This document shows, one piece after another, positions 61,895-64,000 of a DNA stretch of 64,000 nt (position 1 is its first letter; every line of letters begins with the position of its first letter). The DNA comes from Aulosira sp. FACHB-615. GTDB lineage: Bacteria; Cyanobacteriota; Cyanobacteriia; Cyanobacteriales; Nostocaceae. The position numbers and the translations under genes are program-made. The notes beneath the pieces are model-generated. The model saw only the letters and a list, made by a program, of their open reading frames with translations, ran no database searches and had not been told where the DNA came from. Location: the NCBI RefSeq assembly GCF_014698045.1, contig NZ_JACJSE010000006.1, positions 1-64,000 of the forward strand, in the 5' to 3' direction.

Positions 61895-63583
61895 TTATCG
61901 CCCATTGTTGTTACAAACTTTCACGCGAGTCAAAAACAGGTGCATTTGCCACACCAACCAAGAATCAACCCGCCAAGCGCCCATTGATTTAGGTTCTAAT
62001 GATAAATTTACAGATATACTAGCAGTATCTTGGTCGTAGTGTAACCATTTAACTGGTAGATGTCCCATTGGTGTATGCGGAGATAATTTAAAAGTTAGTT
62101 GCTCGTATTGTAACCATTTTCCATCTTTTCGCCACCCCAGGCGATCGCCTAATTTTTTTTCGGTTTCATAATCAACTTGTCCCCCAATTTCATCCCAAAT
62201 ACTTTGCTGAATACTAAAGCCGAAATAACCATGACTGTATTTTTGCCAAAGTTGATCAATGTTATAAAAAGCTTGACAAGAAAAATTCAAAACATCTTCT
62301 CGATAAACCTCATTCCAGTCACTCTTACCCATAACTTGCAACATTAATCTTGCTGTTTCAATATCTGCATCTTGCCATTTAGACTCTGCTAGTAGACTTT
62401 GCAATTTACCATAATCAATGGTTGTCTTAACCTGCAATTCTGCTTGGCTAAACTTAATATCATCCTGTGCTACCTCTGGTAACTCGATTTTTTCTATCGG
62501 AATTTCTACCTTGGTATGAATAAAATCTGTCTCTACTATCCCCAGTGCTTTTTTTTGGGCAATTAGTTGAGTAGACATATAATTAGATATTAAACAAATC
62601 GCTTGATTGACAGTGATTTCATCTTGACTGATATTAAAATCGTAAACTTGGCTATCTAATAATTGTGCTTGAAAAAAAGCATCTTGTAGCCTATCTTGCT
62701 TTTCGTAACTAGCTACTAATAAATTAAGAATATTATGAGAAATTGTATTACTATCTGGGAATTTTAATAAATTGACTTCAGAATTTAAATTACTACTGGC
62801 TAAATTTTGAATTTCTCCCACAGTTGCATAAAAATCTGCATCTACCTTTACCACCTCATCGATTAAAGACTGCAACGGACTAAAGTAATCTTGCAGGGAA
62901 TTTTCCAGATTAATTGCTGTTTCCGCTATTTTGGCAATTTCTTGGCGAATTTTTGTCGCTCTGAATTGATATTCATAAATTTCTTGATATATTTCTATAT
63001 CTTTCGCTATCTGTTGAATAGCTCGCTGCTGGTTTTTAGTATCTTCTCCTAAACATTTAATTCCCGCACTGAGCAATTGGACTTTTTCTAAAATCAAAAG
63101 ATTAGTATTACTTAATAATAAAGTAGATTTTAAATTTTCTTCCTTCTCCCATTTTAACTTTTCGAGAATTTGCGGACTATTCAAATTTTTGGCTTCTAAC
63201 TTATTTCTTTCTTCATTGATTTTTCTAATTTCGCCATATTTTTGGTTAAATAAATTCTTCCAATCATCAATAAATTTTAATAAAAATTCTTGATAACTAT
63301 CTTTATAACTTTCTAAAAAATCTAAAAGTTGAGTATAGTCCCTAATTAATAATTTAACCTCTGCTAAAATCTCAGTTTGGCTAATTTCTTGTTTGCGTTT
63401 AATTAATCCCCACAAATAAGCATGAGATTTATAACCTTCTTTGATTAAGGTTTGACATTTTTGAATTTTTTTTTGAACCTTCTTTAACTTAGGATTTTTT
63501 AGAATCGGGAATTTATATTTTTTTTCATAAATCGTAATCGATTCATAAGTAATTAGTTGTTTTCGCTTTTTAGCTAACATCAC
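61895..63583 (-). CDS. Coiled-coil protein with C-terminal GUN4 domain
   Basis: The protein has 562 residues. Residues 1 to about 330 are predicted coiled coil rich in Lys/Glu/Gln/Leu (KVQKKIQKCQTLIKEGY; EERNKLEAKNLNSPQILEKL). The GUN4 domain spans about 385-540: LQSLLAESKWQDADIETARL, FSCQAFYNIDQLWQKYSHG, FGFSIQQSIW, LGDRLGWRKDGKWLQYEQL. GUN4 proper binds porphyrins and activates Mg-chelatase. Fusion proteins like this are common in Nostocales, often with kinases or other modules, and their role is unknown. Confidence 0.88.
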   Translation of the reverse strand: MMLAKKRKQLITYESITIYEKKYKFPILKNPKLKKVQKKIQKCQTLIKEGYKSHAYLWGLIKRKQEISQTEILAEVKLLIRDYTQLLDFLESYKDSYQEFLLKFIDDWKNLFNQKYGEIRKINEERNKLEAKNLNSPQILEKLKWEKEENLKSTLLLSNTNLLILEKVQLLSAGIKCLGEDTKNQQRAIQQIAKDIEIYQEIYEYQFRATKIRQEIAKIAETAINLENSLQDYFSPLQSLIDEVVKVDADFYATVGEIQNLASSNLNSEVNLLKFPDSNTISHNILNLLVASYEKQDRLQDAFFQAQLLDSQVYDFNISQDEITVNQAICLISNYMSTQLIAQKKALGIVETDFIHTKVEIPIEKIELPEVAQDDIKFSQAELQVKTTIDYGKLQSLLAESKWQDADIETARLMLQVMGKSDWNEVYREDVLNFSCQAFYNIDQLWQKYSHGYFGFSIQQSIWDEIGGQVDYETEKKLGDRLGWRKDGKWLQYEQLTFKLSPHTPMGHLPVKWLHYDQDTASISVNLSLEPKSMGAWRVDSWLVWQMHLFLTRVKVCNNNGR

Positions 63584-63634
63584 AGATTCTAAAAAACATA
63601 CCCATTGCGATACCTAAAGATTTTGGTCAAAAAA

Positions 63635-64000
63635 TCAGACAGAATTACTGGCCATAGCTGTTCTGCACAATTTCCAGACCAAACTATTCTTGCGAGATTC
63701 TACAAGCTCCATACCAATTTTTTCTAACAGTCGCTGAGAAGCTATATTATCGTGATCGCATCCAGCTGTTACACTTTGTATATGAGATTGAGAAAACGCC
63801 CAATCAATCACAGCTTTTGTCGCTTCTAATGCGTACCCACGTTGTCGATAAGAAGACGCTACATAATAGCCAATTTCTAGAGAACCAGTAGGTATACCTG
63901 CGCTATCAGGAATTACTTTCACCATAACGTGACCAATAAGCATGTTATCTGCTTGATGAATAATTAAACTTCCCCAACCCCATTCACGTTGAAAGGGATA
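63635..64000 (-). CDS. GNAT acetyltransferase (5' end outside window)
   Basis: The frame stays open from the ATG at 63943 to the right edge (upstream codons read REWGWGSLIIHQADN), so the true start lies outside. The visible 122 residues have the RimJ/RimL-type core GSLEIGYYVASSYRQRGYAL (acetyl-CoA-binding Q/RxxGxA), EATKAVIDWAF, DHDNIASQRLLEKIGMELV. It transfers acetyl from acetyl-CoA to an amine. Substrate unknown. Confidence 0.88.
   Translation of the reverse strand, partial: YPFQREWGWGSLIIHQADNMLIGHVMVKVIPDSAGIPTGSLEIGYYVASSYRQRGYALEATKAVIDWAFSQSHIQSVTAGCDHDNIASQRLLEKIGMELVESRKNSLVWKLCRTAMASNSV

Overview
The window comes from a filamentous, probably heterocystous cyanobacterium of the Nostoc/Anabaena type. 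The evidence is dense HIP1 octamers (GCGATCGC), the apcF / glnA / gifA neighbourhood with two consensus NtcA sites (GTA-N8-TAC), an XisI-family protein, the MgdA glucolipid synthase, a DnaX intein, and families of short dispersed palindromes and STRR-like repeats typical of Nostocales.

Layout. 1-3088 (minus) is the 5' part of a NACHT NTPase with C-terminal WD40 repeats that runs off the left edge. It is followed by an orphan xisI, a membrane-anchored protein of unknown function and apcF. 5.7-8.0 kb is a nitrogen-control block: glnA with an upstream NtcA activator site and a terminator, and convergent gifA (inhibitor of glutamine synthetase) with an NtcA site placed for repression. 8-28 kb is mostly housekeeping: a ferritin-like diiron protein, an RNB-family (Zam-like) protein lacking the catalytic aspartates, ubiX, a LapA-like protein, an NB-ARC STAND ATPase, aroK, argB, a TPR protein, a DUF3153 lipoprotein, YajQ, MAPEG, DprA-like and DRTGG-domain proteins, and mgdA. 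28.4-31.7 kb is dnaX, interrupted by a 430-residue intein. A LAGLIDADG homing-endonuclease ORF lies inside the intein in a different reading frame on the same strand, so about 1 kb appears to code in two frames.

31.9-46.8 kb is an accessory block read in one direction. It has two paralogues sharing an N-terminal domain (the second with TPRs and a CHAT domain lacking the expected His), a pseudokinase fused through one membrane helix to a phosphate-binding-like domain, a 49-residue protein, a phage-tail-tube protein, and a 2146-residue protein. The last is built from 39 in-phase 129-bp repeats, most carrying a HIP1 site. No sheath, baseplate or ATPase genes of a contractile injection system are present here.

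46.8-61.3 kb is a complete type I-D CRISPR-Cas locus. It has a divergent WYL regulator, an intergenic region with three covarying 19-nt hairpins, cas3', cas10d, csc2, csc1, cas6, cas4, cas1, cas2, a leader, and 21 repeats with 20 spacers. Passenger genes (a DUF433 protein, an unknown minus-strand gene and a 2OG-Fe(II) oxygenase-like gene) are interleaved, and a dispersed palindromic repeat lies in frame inside cas6. The right edge has an unknown gene, a coiled-coil GUN4-domain protein and a 5'-truncated GNAT acetyltransferase.

How the parts work together: NtcA activates glnA and probably represses gifA, so glutamine synthetase rises and its inhibitor falls under nitrogen limitation. The Cas proteins supply spacer acquisition (Cas1, Cas2, Cas4), crRNA processing (Cas6), the effector complex (Cas10d, Csc2, Csc1) and target degradation (Cas3' helicase with the Cas10d HD nuclease). 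The WYL protein is the likely repressor. All assignments come from reading the sequence; no database search was run.
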